Assembly: GCA_016793885.1 (NCBI GenBank)
Contig: JAEUHE010000197.1
Span: 1 to 64,000 of the forward strand
Source of the DNA: Verrucomicrobiales bacterium
Lineage (GTDB): Bacteria > Verrucomicrobiota > Verrucomicrobiia > Limisphaerales > UBA11320
Reading direction: 5' to 3'
Length of the DNA: 64,000 bases
This document shows, in pieces, positions 34,350-43,100 of this stretch. The first letter of the stretch is position 1. The number at the start of each line of letters is the position of its first letter. The notes below the pieces were generated by a model. It was not told the DNA's origin. It did no database searches and saw only the letters and a list, made by a program, of their open reading frames with translations. A program made the position numbers and the translations under genes.

Positions 34350-35438
34350 ATGGAAATTTTTAATCGGATCCTGAAAGCCGCCGTTGACGGCGGAGCCTCT
34401 GACATTCATCTCAAGATCGAGACCCCGGTCATCTTCCGAATTAACCGGCAGTTGATTTCAGTCGAGTGTCCCTATCCGACCAACGAGTGGATGGAGAACG
34501 TGGTTAATACCATCGTGCCCAAGCATGGGCGACATCGGTTGGAGACGGAGCGCGAGGTCGACTTTTCCTACTTTCTGCCTGGAGTGGGACGGTTCCGAAC
34601 CAATGTGTTTCAGCAGCGTGGGACCTGGTGTTTAGCGATGCGGTTTGTAAAGACGCAGGTGCCCACGTTTGAAGAGTTGGGTTTGTTGCCGTCGGTCAAG
34701 ACGATCGCGGAGTCGCCTCGGGGCATCGTGCTGGTGGCGGGTTCCACGGGCTCTGGCAAGTCGACGACCCTGGCGGCCATGATCGAGCACATCAATGCCC
34801 ATGGCCGGAAACACATTGTCACGTTGGAGGATCCGATTGAATATGTCTTTGAGGACAATCAGTCGGTCATCGAGCAGCGGGAAGTCGGTTTGGATACGTT
34901 GTCTTTTCAGCACGCCTTGAAGCACGTTTTGCGTCAGGACCCCGATGTGATTATGGTGGGTGAGATGCGGGATGCGACCAGCTTTCAGGCGGCCATGAGT
35001 GCCGCTGACACCGGGCATCTAGTACTTTCGACCCTCCACACCACCAACGCCTCCCTGTCGGTGACGCGTATCCTCGATTTCTTCAAGGCGGAGGAACGGG
35101 AGCAGGTGCGACGGCAGTTGGCGGGCACGCTGCAGGCCGTGATCTGTCAGCGCATGGTCCCGACCCTGGCTGGCGGGATGACTCCAGCGCAGGAGATTCT
35201 CATCAACACGCCGACGGTGCGGAAGCTCATTGAGGAAAACCGGCTGGACAAACTGCCCGCCGCCATCGAGACCGCGACCGACGATGGGATGATCAACTTC
35301 AACCAAGCTTTGTTTGAGCTGGTGAAGCAGGGGAAGATTTCTGAGAAAGACGCCTTGGCGAAGGCGACGAATGCGCAGGCGCTGGAGATGAATTTCCAGG
35401 GCATCTTCCTCAGCGAAGGCAAACGCATCCTGGGCTAG
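34350..35438 (+). CDS. pilT: Type IV pilus retraction ATPase PilT
   Basis: 362 residues. N-terminal LKAAVDGGASDIHLKIETPVIFRIN, Walker A GSTGSGKSTTLAAMI, Asp box (ITLEDPIEY-like VTLEDPIEYVFED), Walker B (PDVIMVGEMRDATSF) and His box (GHLVLSTLHTTNA) are all present. The PilT-type C-terminal helix TPAQEILINTPTVRKLIEENRLDKL is also clear. PilT hexamers power pilus retraction and twitching. A PilZ-like gene is immediately upstream. The TAG stop is embedded in a CTAG-bounded repeat element that starts at 35435. Confidence 0.95.
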   Translation: MEIFNRILKAAVDGGASDIHLKIETPVIFRINRQLISVECPYPTNEWMENVVNTIVPKHGRHRLETEREVDFSYFLPGVGRFRTNVFQQRGTWCLAMRFVKTQVPTFEELGLLPSVKTIAESPRGIVLVAGSTGSGKSTTLAAMIEHINAHGRKHIVTLEDPIEYVFEDNQSVIEQREVGLDTLSFQHALKHVLRQDPDVIMVGEMRDATSFQAAMSAADTGHLVLSTLHTTNASLSVTRILDFFKAEEREQVRRQLAGTLQAVICQRMVPTLAGGMTPAQEILINTPTVRKLIEENRLDKLPAAIETATDDGMINFNQALFELVKQGKISEKDALAKATNAQALEMNFQGIFLSEGKRILG

Positions 35439-35526
35439 CAGGCCGTCGGACTTAGAATGTCGTTCTGCAGGGTGCACGGCTGGGCTTTTGTTTGGCTCCC
35501 GGGTCTTATGGGCATCGGCCTGCTAG
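35435..35526. repeat. CTAG-bounded element, copy C
   Basis: 92 bases with inverted ends: CTAGCAGGCCG at 35435 and its inverse CGGCCTGCTAG at 35516-35526. The left CTAG carries the pilT stop codon. The interior differs from the copies at 31223 and 43516 except for the terminal 19 bases (CTAGCAGGCCGTCGGACTT), which match, in inverted form, the right end of the 43516 copy. Confidence 0.82.
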
Positions 35527-35832
35527 AATACACCCCGACTCCGAGTCGGGGTTGGAAAATTCAGTCTGACTGGTCATAGTGGCTAGACTGAAACAAGCCA
35601 CCGCCATTCCGGATGATGGCGATACAGTCCCATCCCTTGCTCTGAATCTTAATCTGAATCCGAGGCAGTATAAACAATGGCTGAAGACAATCGGTCCTAC
35701 GAAGATGCCCACGGCTAGCTAGGAGGCCATTCAGTCCTGCAGGCAATTTAGCGTACCGAACACAGTGTTTATCGATGTTGGCAAGGAGGATTGGCTCTCC
35801 TCGGATAGCGGCTACAAAAAACTACCCGGGCT

Positions 35833-35961
35833 ATGAACCGAAAGACCTCATTCACTGCCTCGCTGCTGACTCTACTAGGCCTTGTGTGCGCATTGTTGGC
35901 GGCTCTGGTTCCGCGACGGTCACAAAAGCTGAGTACTGTAGTTATGCTTAACCCAACTTAG
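35833..35961 (+). CDS. Possible micro-protein with one membrane helix
   Basis: A 42-residue frame (MNRKTSFTASLLTLLGLVCA, then LLAALVPRR and a short tail) has a positively charged start, a hydrophobic segment and positive charges after it, as in small single-span membrane proteins. The stop codon (TAG, 35959) lies inside the left arm of a perfect 21-base hairpin. No clear Shine-Dalgarno was seen. The stretch 35527-35832 shows no supported gene. Could be chance. Confidence 0.3.
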   Translation: MNRKTSFTASLLTLLGLVCALLAALVPRRSQKLSTVVMLNPT

Positions 35962-35997
35962 CGGACTGCCACCCTCCAGTCCGCTAAGTTGGGTTAA
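35948..35997. terminator. Perfect 21-bp hairpin, 8-base loop
   Basis: Arms 35948-35968 and 35977-35997 are exact inverse complements (TTAACCCAACTTAGCGGACTG and its inverse) around loop CCACCCTC. No U-tract follows. It could be a transcript end, a protein-binding palindrome or the remains of a mobile element. Confidence 0.75.
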
Positions 35998-36150
35998 CGT
36001 AAGGGGAGGCCGCGCAAATTGTTTTTCCGTACAAGTTGAAAACATCAGGTTGGTTGCTGTTTGTGGGTCTGGAGGCTGGATCGTCTCACCCCTACCGGTC
36101 GCTTACCCTGGTTGGACTCCGGTGTATGATCCATTCCTTTGACGAAGTGT

Positions 36151-36627
36151 ATGAAGGATTATTTGGACGATTATAAGTGTCTCTGGGCTTTGCTGTATAG
36201 CGCTCTGGCGTTGGTTCTTTCAGGCTGTACGCTCTTTTCTCCGAAGCGCGCCTTGGTAGCAGCTTTTCCCCCGAATTCAGATTCGCACGCATTCACGTAC
36301 GTCCTAGGAAGAAATGCGCGTAGAATCGAAGTTGAGTGGTTAAATATCGATTCAACCGTCAAGCCTCGTTTGAAACTTTCGGTTACCAATCGTGGGCGTG
36401 TAGCCGTTGTAGCGAAGAATTCACAAATGCATTACGTTCCGATTGATCCTGGTGCGAGTGAGACACTGTTTGAGGGAGAATTGGACTTAGCAACACCTCC
36501 TCTGCGTATCCCAATTAGGTCGATTCCTCGCCGGACGTGTTGTGAATTTCGGTTGGAATTGCTGGAAGCGTTTTCTGGATCAGCTGCCCTGAGGGTGTAC
36601 GTCTATTCTTCGCCCCCTGTTCTCTGA
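36151..36627 (+). CDS. Hypothetical lipoprotein
   Basis: 158 residues from the ATG at 36151 (TTG at 36139 also in frame). N-terminus with lipobox (LVLSGCTLF, Cys near residue 29) marks a lipoprotein. The mature part is beta-rich with no domain I recognise (VEWLNIDSTVKPRLKLSVTN; RTCCEFRLELLEAFSGSAAL). The region has visibly lower GC than neighbours and is flanked by palindromes and repeats, consistent with acquired DNA. Nothing nearby suggests a partner. Confidence 0.6.
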   Translation: MKDYLDDYKCLWALLYSALALVLSGCTLFSPKRALVAAFPPNSDSHAFTYVLGRNARRIEVEWLNIDSTVKPRLKLSVTNRGRVAVVAKNSQMHYVPIDPGASETLFEGELDLATPPLRIPIRSIPRRTCCEFRLELLEAFSGSAALRVYVYSSPPVL

Positions 36628-37534
36628 GCCGACGTTCTTGGCATTGTGGATCAGACGTAAGCGGTGATTTAGCGACCCCTATCTGTGGGCACACGTTCGG
36701 ACTAGAGCGGGAAAAATCGAATGGAAAGTCTCATGCACTCTGCACAAGGATTAGGCTCGCCTTTGTGTCTTAACCGACTGGCCAAATAGGGATCCGCTTG
36801 GGGAGGAAGGCGGGGTCAACCCGTATGGCTAGGTGGGAGACGGGAGGCTTCTTCAAAAGCATGGCGCAGCTTGCCAGCTGGTACCGCCGACAGTTTGCCG
36901 CTGCCTTCCGCGAGCGGTCGAGCTGATAGACGCGGATATGCAGTGTTGGAGGGAACCGGATTGGATGGTTGTTGCGCGAAGGAAAAGCGGTGTCGGTGCC
37001 ACCGCGGTCCATAGAACTCCCTAAGCCCACCGACGGTGGTTTGTCACGTTTCCCTTACCCATGACGTCTTCATTCTCGCCACTCACGCCACCCTGGGCTC
37101 CCTGAAAGTTGCACCCAACCCATGACCAACTCGGTGAACGTACGTTCATCGAGTTGGTCATGGGATTGGCCCACCGGGGTCAAATCTCTTGGTTCTGATA
37201 CTGGCTGCTAAGAGTGATTTCCTGGGTTTGGCAGTTCTTCGCCGTCTTTCGTTTCTTGCGGCTAAACCAATAAGGGAGAATGGAAACCACGGATTTCGCG
37301 GATGACACGGATCCGCAAAGACTTGGAAGGAAGTCGGAGGTTTGGGAGAAATCTAACTCATTCATTTGAGAGAAAGTGATCCGGGGACCAAGCCTCGTGA
37401 CCTTCCGCCGTCGCTCCGAGCTATGGCGGGACAACCGTCTCCTACAGGGGAACTACGGCCCATAGGGGGCGCGGTGGTAGGGAAGAAGGTTCCGGTCAGA
37501 CGAAGTTGCCCACCGGCGCCTCGGCACCTGGCAT
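36628..37534. other. Gene-poor stretch with palindromes and repeat modules
   Basis: No frame here has coding features I can support; the longest ones are short and lack ribosome sites. Visible structure: a 23-base inverted repeat (37119-37141/37142-37164) and an AACCACGGATTTCGCGG module at about 37286 related to those at 21893 and 31502. Confidence 0.6.
37119..37164. repeat. Near-perfect 46-bp palindrome
   Basis: Arms of 23 bases, 37119-37141 and 37142-37164, are inverse complements with a single mismatch and no loop (CCCATGACCAACTCG at one end, CGAGTTGGTCATGGG at the other, centre ACGTACGT). Loop-free symmetry suits a dimeric protein-binding or recombination site more than a terminator. Confidence 0.8.
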
Positions 37535-38980
37535 CTACCTGGCCTGGCGAGGAGGCGTGTAGATCCGAATCGCGCGGATGGGTGGCTCGACCGGGCTGCG
37601 GATCTCCAACGTGTGCCGGGTGTTGGGCAAGCCTTGGGCGACGGTGACGGCGGTTTCTACCGCGGGATCCGCCACTCCGGGCGATACGAATTCATCCACA
37701 AAGCGAGGTTCGACTTTCCAAGTAACCGGGAACTCAGCGGGCACCGACTTGATGCTCGCCAGACTCATGGCATAGGCGACGTTCCAAGCGTTCGTTTCAA
37801 TGACCACACGCCCGGAGGTGGAGACGAATCGCTGATCCGAACGTCCTTCCCCATCCGGTCCGGTCCGCGTTCCCCTCAATGAGAACTTGAACCGCTTTCC
37901 CTCGGGATCGGCCTGGGAGGCCTGGAGTGTCCACTCCTCCTCCAGCAGTGGATGCTGTGATTCGATCGGTGCCACTACCGGCCATCGCACGCGCCATTTG
38001 CCTGCCGGATGAGCGAGTGCTCGGGTGAAGGTGTAAAGCTGCGGCCATTCGGAAGGTTTGCGGCCGTCGATGCGGATCCGTGCCGGTGCCCCTTGTCCAG
38101 GGCGGCAAATGAGATCGATTCGACTGCCTTGAAAGCTGAGGCGTAGCGTTCCGTCCGACCAGCGTACGTTGCGGCCGACTTCGACTGTTTTAACCCAATC
38201 CTCGGCTGGCGAAGGACCCAGGCGGGGGTCGTAGCGAAGGTAGGCTTTCACGCACTGGGCCATCAGCCATTCGCCGTGGGCATTGAGATGCACGTTGTCG
38301 CGGAGCAAGGCTCGGGGCTCGAGGCGGTGCTGAGTGAGATAGGCCTTCCAGAGCGATCGCTGGTCGCAGAGTTCAGCCCCGTACTGCCGCGCCACCTGGG
38401 GCAGCCAGTGGTGGTTCATGAAGGCATCCCAGTGTTTCCCGAGGGGTGGCAGCTTGGCGGGGTCGGTTTCCTCCTGGAGGTGTTCCGGTTTGGTCACATG
38501 ATCCGTCTGAATCAGGATCTCGGCGGTGGTTCGCTCGCGTGTGCGCCGAATGATCTGCTCATACTTATCGTGTGCGCCATACACGTGAAAGATGAGCAGA
38601 TCGGGTTGGAAAGGGTAGAGGTCCGTTTCGGCGGTATGGATGAGCATCTGTGAACCGAATCCACCCAGGGCTCGGTTCTCTACGATCAGGTTGGCGTGCG
38701 GAAAGCGGCGTCGCAGGTCCTGCTCGACGTCCTGGGTCCAGGCTTGCTCGGTAATCGATTGACCGTAGAAGAGGATCCGAACGGTGTTTCTTTGCCCGGC
38801 GGTGCTGGTGGCGAGCAGCCGCATCGTGCGTTGGATGTGCTTTCCCCACTGACTTGAGTCAGGAAAGGCCACCGCCGGGTAGGACATCGAGGGGGCGCTG
38901 CGGCTGATCCCTGGGATGCCCAGGAGCATTCCAACCCAGATCCAGAACCCAAGCTGAAGCCTTTGCAGTGCCAAGATCAC
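37535..38980 (-). CDS. Exported SGNH/GDSL-type hydrolase
   Basis: 481 residues from a GTG that abuts the MqnE stop codon. A signal peptide precedes the SGNH domain: block I Ser in VRILFYGQSITEQ, block II Gly in ENRALGGFGSQ, a HVYGAHDKY segment in place of the usual GxND, and block V Asp-x2-His in RDNVHLNAHG. A C-terminal beta-rich domain of about 230 residues follows. Such proteins deacylate carbohydrates or lipids. It is the last gene of the UbiX-UbiA-MqnE operon by spacing, but a metabolic link to menaquinone is unlikely. Confidence 0.82.
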   Translation of the reverse strand: MILALQRLQLGFWIWVGMLLGIPGISRSAPSMSYPAVAFPDSSQWGKHIQRTMRLLATSTAGQRNTVRILFYGQSITEQAWTQDVEQDLRRRFPHANLIVENRALGGFGSQMLIHTAETDLYPFQPDLLIFHVYGAHDKYEQIIRRTRERTTAEILIQTDHVTKPEHLQEETDPAKLPPLGKHWDAFMNHHWLPQVARQYGAELCDQRSLWKAYLTQHRLEPRALLRDNVHLNAHGEWLMAQCVKAYLRYDPRLGPSPAEDWVKTVEVGRNVRWSDGTLRLSFQGSRIDLICRPGQGAPARIRIDGRKPSEWPQLYTFTRALAHPAGKWRVRWPVVAPIESQHPLLEEEWTLQASQADPEGKRFKFSLRGTRTGPDGEGRSDQRFVSTSGRVVIETNAWNVAYAMSLASIKSVPAEFPVTWKVEPRFVDEFVSPGVADPAVETAVTVAQGLPNTRHTLEIRSPVEPPIRAIRIYTPPRQAR

Positions 38981-40084
38981 TTAGCGGGGCTGAGGTGCTG
39001 CGATGGGTTCGTAGAACGTGTTTCGCTGCACCGGATCGCGGCCGGCCTCGCGGATCGCCTTGATCATGTCGGCCTCCGTTTGCAGCTGGGGCACCTTGGC
39101 CCCCGCCATATGGAAGATGTGCTCTTCGACGATGGTCCCGTGCAGATCGTCCGCCCCATAGCTCAGCGCCACCTGGGCGAGCTTCATTCCCAGCCCCACC
39201 CAGTAGGCGGTCAGGTGATCGAAGTTATCCAGGTAAATGCGGCTCACGGCAATGGTCCGCAGCGAGTCGAACCCCGTGGGGGGATGTTTGACCGGGATGT
39301 CATTGTTATCGGGCTGATAGGCCAGGGGGATGAAGCCCGTGAACCCGTGAGTTTCATCTTGGAGCGCCCGCAGTTGCCGCAGGTGATCGACCCGGTCCTC
39401 GAGCGACTCGACGTGGCCGTAGAGCATGGTGCAGGTGCTTCGTCCTCCGAGTTGGTGCCAGGTGCGATGCACGTCGAGATACTCGGCGGCGGACTCCTTG
39501 CCTTTGGCGATGGCGGATCGGATCGCGGGACGAAAGATTTCTGCTCCCCCACCGGTCAGGGAATCCAGGCCAGCTTCTTTGAGGCGGATTAGAGTGTCGC
39601 GAGTGCTGAGGCGAGCGAGCCAGGCCAGATGGAGGATTTCGATCGCAGTAAAGCACTTGAGCTGCAGCTTGGCGTCCAGCGCTTTGAGTTCGCGCAACAT
39701 GCAGAGGTAGTAATCGAAGGGCAGGGAGGGATGGAGCCCTCCCACGATATGGAGTTCGGTAATGCCAATCGACAGCGCTTCGCGGGCTTTTTGGACGATC
39801 TGCTCCACACTCAGCTCGAAGCCGTCGGCGTCCCGCTTCTTTTTGGAGAACGCACAGAACTGGCAACTGAGAATGCAATAGTTGGAGTAATTGATGTATC
39901 GGTTGAGGATATAACTGGCCTGATTGCCTACTTTCCGTTGGCGGACCAGATCCGCAATGGAGCCCAGCGCATTGAGGTCAGTGGTACGGAAGAGCTGCAG
40001 GGCGTCGCCGTCGGTAATCCGCTCGCCGGCGGCCACTCGATCATAAATGGGGCCCAGATCGCTGCGTTGGATCAGTAAGTTCAT
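38981..40084 (-). CDS. mqnE: Aminofutalosine synthase MqnE (radical SAM)
   Basis: 367 residues. The radical-SAM cluster motif Cys-x3-Cys-x2-Cys is in NYCILSCQFCAFSKKK (about residue 70). Other family motifs: ELHIVGGLHPSLPFDYY, FTAIEILHLAWL, GLDSLTGGGAEIF, STCTMLYGHVES and GFIPLAYQPDNN. MqnE joins SAM chemistry to 3-[(1-carboxyvinyl)oxy]benzoate to make aminofutalosine, the committed intermediate of the futalosine menaquinone route. The start overlaps the UbiA-type gene stop by four bases; a UbiX-type gene leads the operon. MqnA, MqnB, MqnC and MqnD are not in the window. Confidence 0.93.
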   Translation of the reverse strand: MNLLIQRSDLGPIYDRVAAGERITDGDALQLFRTTDLNALGSIADLVRQRKVGNQASYILNRYINYSNYCILSCQFCAFSKKKRDADGFELSVEQIVQKAREALSIGITELHIVGGLHPSLPFDYYLCMLRELKALDAKLQLKCFTAIEILHLAWLARLSTRDTLIRLKEAGLDSLTGGGAEIFRPAIRSAIAKGKESAAEYLDVHRTWHQLGGRSTCTMLYGHVESLEDRVDHLRQLRALQDETHGFTGFIPLAYQPDNNDIPVKHPPTGFDSLRTIAVSRIYLDNFDHLTAYWVGLGMKLAQVALSYGADDLHGTIVEEHIFHMAGAKVPQLQTEADMIKAIREAGRDPVQRNTFYEPIAAPQPR

Positions 40085-40971
40085 CGTCGCACTCGGAAAA
40101 AGTCAGTAAAGACCACCTCGGCCACGGTCACCGCCAGGAAGACCGCGCTGATGACCGCATTGAGTTTGAAGAAGGCTGTATTCACCCAGTTCAGGCTCCG
40201 TCGGCGGGCCAGCCAGTGCTCCATCAGCAGGCAGAGCAGGATGACCCCCATGCCTACGAAGTAGGGCAGACGGAAGCGCACGAACAGTCCGAACGCGGCC
40301 AGGAGGATCCACATGATCATGTGTGCCAGGAAGGCTCCCATGAGGGCGTTTTTCGGGCCCCAGGCCACCACCAAAGAATTGAGGTGGTTCTTGCGGTCGA
40401 AATCGTAGTCTTGGATGGCGTAAATGATGTCGAATCCAATGAGCCAGAACACGACGGCTACCGCCAGGTAGATGGGCTGCCAGGAGAAGGACCCCGTGAC
40501 CGCGACCCAGGCCCCCACGGGCGCGAGTGCCAACGCGATACCCAAGAACACATGGGTGTAGCTGGTAAACCGTTTCGTGAGGGAGTAGAAGCAGACCACA
40601 AACAAAGCCACGGGGGAGAGGTAAAGGCAGAGTGAGTTAATCAGGGCGGAGACCCACACGAACCCCGCCGCGCTTAGGATCCAGAGCGTCCAGGCGCTGA
40701 CCAGTGAGATCTCTCCCGCTGGAAGGTGACGTCGAGCAGTGCGTGGGTTGAGAGCATCATACTTCCGATCCACGATTCGGTTGAACGTCATGGCGCAGGT
40801 TCGGGCCAGGAACATGGCGGCGACGATCAGCGCGAACAACCTCCAGCCGGGCCACCCGCGATTTTCGCGGGCGGCGATAGCCATAGAGGCGAGGGCAAAC
40901 GGAAGCGCGAAAACAGTGTGGCTGATCTTGACGAATTCAGCCCAACGACGGAGGTGCGACCAAAGACTCAT
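40081..40971 (-). CDS. UbiA-family prenyltransferase (MqnP-like)
   Basis: 296 residues with eight or nine hydrophobic helices. The two Asp-rich motifs are NRIVDRKYDALNPRT and AIQDYDFDRKNHLNSL, binding Mg-prenyl diphosphate. The NPRTARRHLPAGEIS stretch is typical of 4-hydroxybenzoate octaprenyltransferase homologues, which in futalosine-pathway bacteria prenylate 1,4-dihydroxy-6-naphthoate (MqnP). Position between UbiX- and MqnE-type genes supports a menaquinone role. Inner membrane. Confidence 0.9.
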   Translation of the reverse strand: MSLWSHLRRWAEFVKISHTVFALPFALASMAIAARENRGWPGWRLFALIVAAMFLARTCAMTFNRIVDRKYDALNPRTARRHLPAGEISLVSAWTLWILSAAGFVWVSALINSLCLYLSPVALFVVCFYSLTKRFTSYTHVFLGIALALAPVGAWVAVTGSFSWQPIYLAVAVVFWLIGFDIIYAIQDYDFDRKNHLNSLVVAWGPKNALMGAFLAHMIMWILLAAFGLFVRFRLPYFVGMGVILLCLLMEHWLARRRSLNWVNTAFFKLNAVISAVFLAVTVAEVVFTDFFRVRR

Positions 40972-40992
40972 AGGGTGCGTTACCTTGGGCCT

Positions 40993-41547
40993 TTATTCTT
41001 CCTCCTGCCAGCGCGGCACGAGGGTTTGGGAGATTCCCAGATGATCCAGGACGCGCGCCACGACCGTGTCGGCAACATCCGCCAAGGTCTTGGGCAGGGA
41101 ATAGAACGACGGGTTGGCTGGGATCAGGATGGCTCCGGCGAGCAAGAGGAGTTCGAAGTTTTTCACATGGATCAGACTGATGGGAGTCTCGCGAGGAACG
41201 AGGATGACCTTCTTGCGTTCCTTGAGCATGACATCGGCGGCACGTAGGAGCAGATCGGAGCTGATTCCATGGGCGATCCGTCCGAGGGTTCCCATGCTGC
41301 AGGGAATCACCACCATCGCATCGAAGGCATTGGAGCCGCTGGCGAATGGGGCATTCATGGTTCGGAGACTGTGCTGAGTCGTGCCGGGACGTAACTTCAG
41401 TCCCTCCGGTAACTCGGTATGAATGACCTGCTGGGCATAAGAACTGAGGATCAGATGCACTTCATGCTCGGCTGGATCCAGTTGGTCCAAAAGCCGTTGT
41501 GCGTACAGTGATCCGCTCGCGCCGGTAATGGCGATCAAGATTCTCAT
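40993..41547 (-). CDS. UbiX-family flavin prenyltransferase
   Basis: 184 residues. UbiX/Pad1 signature: N-terminal MRILIAITGASGSLYAQRLL (FMN site), Ser/Asn-rich loop, then VVIPCSMGTLGRIAHGISSDLLLRAADVMLKERKKVILVPRETP. These enzymes make prenylated FMN for a UbiD-type decarboxylase. In the futalosine route a UbiD-type enzyme (MqnL) decarboxylates the naphthoate, and a UbiX-type partner serves it. First gene of the operon with UbiA and MqnE; no UbiD gene is in the window. Confidence 0.92.
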   Translation of the reverse strand: MRILIAITGASGSLYAQRLLDQLDPAEHEVHLILSSYAQQVIHTELPEGLKLRPGTTQHSLRTMNAPFASGSNAFDAMVVIPCSMGTLGRIAHGISSDLLLRAADVMLKERKKVILVPRETPISLIHVKNFELLLLAGAILIPANPSFYSLPKTLADVADTVVARVLDHLGISQTLVPRWQEEE

Positions 41548-41759
41548 TGCTGGGTATACCCGATCATCGTCGTCAGGCGCTTAATATGGCGAACACTCGG
41601 GTGGGGGGCAAGGGGGACGTGGGGTGCGGCAACAGGGGGGAGAGGTGGATAACTTTTTCAACATCCCCCAAAACTAGGGCATCCCAGGCGCGCTTTCTAT
41701 CGCTTATCCCTAATACCTGGGATTGTGAATCGGGAGGACGCGAGGAGGATAGGAGTCCT

Positions 41760-43100
41760 ATGGAGAATTTCCCACGTGGAAGCAGAGGAGTTGGTTGCTG
41801 GCGGAGACGTTTAGCTCGGCCGCTCTCCTTGGTCTGTCTCGTTTTCTCCACCGGCGCGTCTCCAGTATCGGAGGTCGCGTATCTGCTCGACGCGGATGGG
41901 CAGCGAGTAGGCCGGAGAGAGGTGAGAGTGGATCCCAGCAGCGGAGCATCGATCACCAACACTTCCCGAATACTGATTGGAGCCAATCCAACAACCGGCG
42001 TGGCGCAGCGCTGGGCTGAACTCACGGACGGAGACCTGCACCTGCTTTTGTGGGGGCGAAAGCCGATTGCTCATTTAAACTGGCCCTCCTCTGGGGCAAT
42101 GACGACGGATTACCTGATCGGGGATGCCTTGTCGTCGGTGCGCTCAACGTTGAGCAGCCCCGCGCCCGGCTGGAGCGATACGGCCCCTTTCGACGCGTTT
42201 GGCAATCGTATCACAGCTACCATCACTGACTCGTCACCAGAGCGACCTGGGTATGGGGGGGAGTTCTTCGATGTTGCCACCGGTCTCTACGATTTGAGAG
42301 CTCGGGCCTATGATCCGCATTCCGGCCGCTTCACGTCGCAGGATCCTTTCGAGGGGGAGCCCTCCACGCCCGTCAGCCGACATCGATATCTGTACGCGCA
42401 CGGCGATCCCATCAACCATCTTGATCCCTCGGGCTTGGTCGTCATGCACGCTGCCCGAGACCTGGATGGAATGCCTTGGGGGACTCATCAATTCTTGATT
42501 TTGGTTCCGGACCATCCGGAGGACTTCGTGGGCGCCGGATCGGGTGCGGCTTTGTTGCGGGAGATGGGTATCGCTTTCCGATGGATCGGTGGAAAATGGG
42601 CGGTCACCGCCGGGGGGCATAGTGTCGGGGGAAGGCTTACGGTCCAATGGTTGGAGCGTGCTGATGAGTTGGCAGCGGTCGAACTCCTGGACCGCACTCG
42701 TTCGGTGCCCCTTTATCGGAGTGATTTTGATGTGGAAGCGCATGATATCTCTCCTCCGGCTGGGCTGGGCGACACCGAGTTTATTCTTCGGTTGTTGAAG
42801 GCGATGCAGCACTACCGAAGCCATCAAGCGGTGGCACCGATTGAGTATCCGCCGTTTGGCGGGGGGCTCAGCCCCTGGTCGCGGCGTCAATGGAACAGCA
42901 ATTCGTGGGTCTCCTCGCTGTTGGAGGCGGTGGGGGGGCATCCATGGCCGAACTTCTCCGGATACGATCCACTGCGTCGGAATCGCATTCCTAATCACTA
43001 CTTTCAGTCCGATCCGGCGGCGCAACATCCCGCGGCGCGAGAGAACTGGCTAGCTCCGTTGACTCCCGGCCTTCCGTTCTCCCCGCTGCCTTTCCCATGA
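41760..43100 (+). CDS. Short exported RHS-core protein with variable C-terminal domain
   Basis: 446 residues from the ATG at 41760, preceded by AGGAGG (41743) and AGGAG (41751). A signal peptide (RPLSLVCLVFSTGASP) precedes a few YD-like strands and the RHS core: GYGGEFFDVATGLYDLRARA, YDPHSGRFTSQDPF, then RYLYAHGDPINHLDPSGL at about residue 220. The 220 residues after the core form a separate domain with candidate residues GTHQFLILVP, GGHSVGG and NSNSWVSSLLEAVGGHP. In RHS toxins the part after DPxGL is the effector. It is very short for an RHS protein, lacking most of the shell repeats. Its stop overlaps the next gene start (ATGA), which suggests a coupled immunity-like partner. Activity of the C-terminal domain is unknown. 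Confidence 0.78.
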   Translation: MENFPRGSRGVGCWRRRLARPLSLVCLVFSTGASPVSEVAYLLDADGQRVGRREVRVDPSSGASITNTSRILIGANPTTGVAQRWAELTDGDLHLLLWGRKPIAHLNWPSSGAMTTDYLIGDALSSVRSTLSSPAPGWSDTAPFDAFGNRITATITDSSPERPGYGGEFFDVATGLYDLRARAYDPHSGRFTSQDPFEGEPSTPVSRHRYLYAHGDPINHLDPSGLVVMHAARDLDGMPWGTHQFLILVPDHPEDFVGAGSGAALLREMGIAFRWIGGKWAVTAGGHSVGGRLTVQWLERADELAAVELLDRTRSVPLYRSDFDVEAHDISPPAGLGDTEFILRLLKAMQHYRSHQAVAPIEYPPFGGGLSPWSRRQWNSNSWVSSLLEAVGGHPWPNFSGYDPLRRNRIPNHYFQSDPAAQHPAARENWLAPLTPGLPFSPLPFP

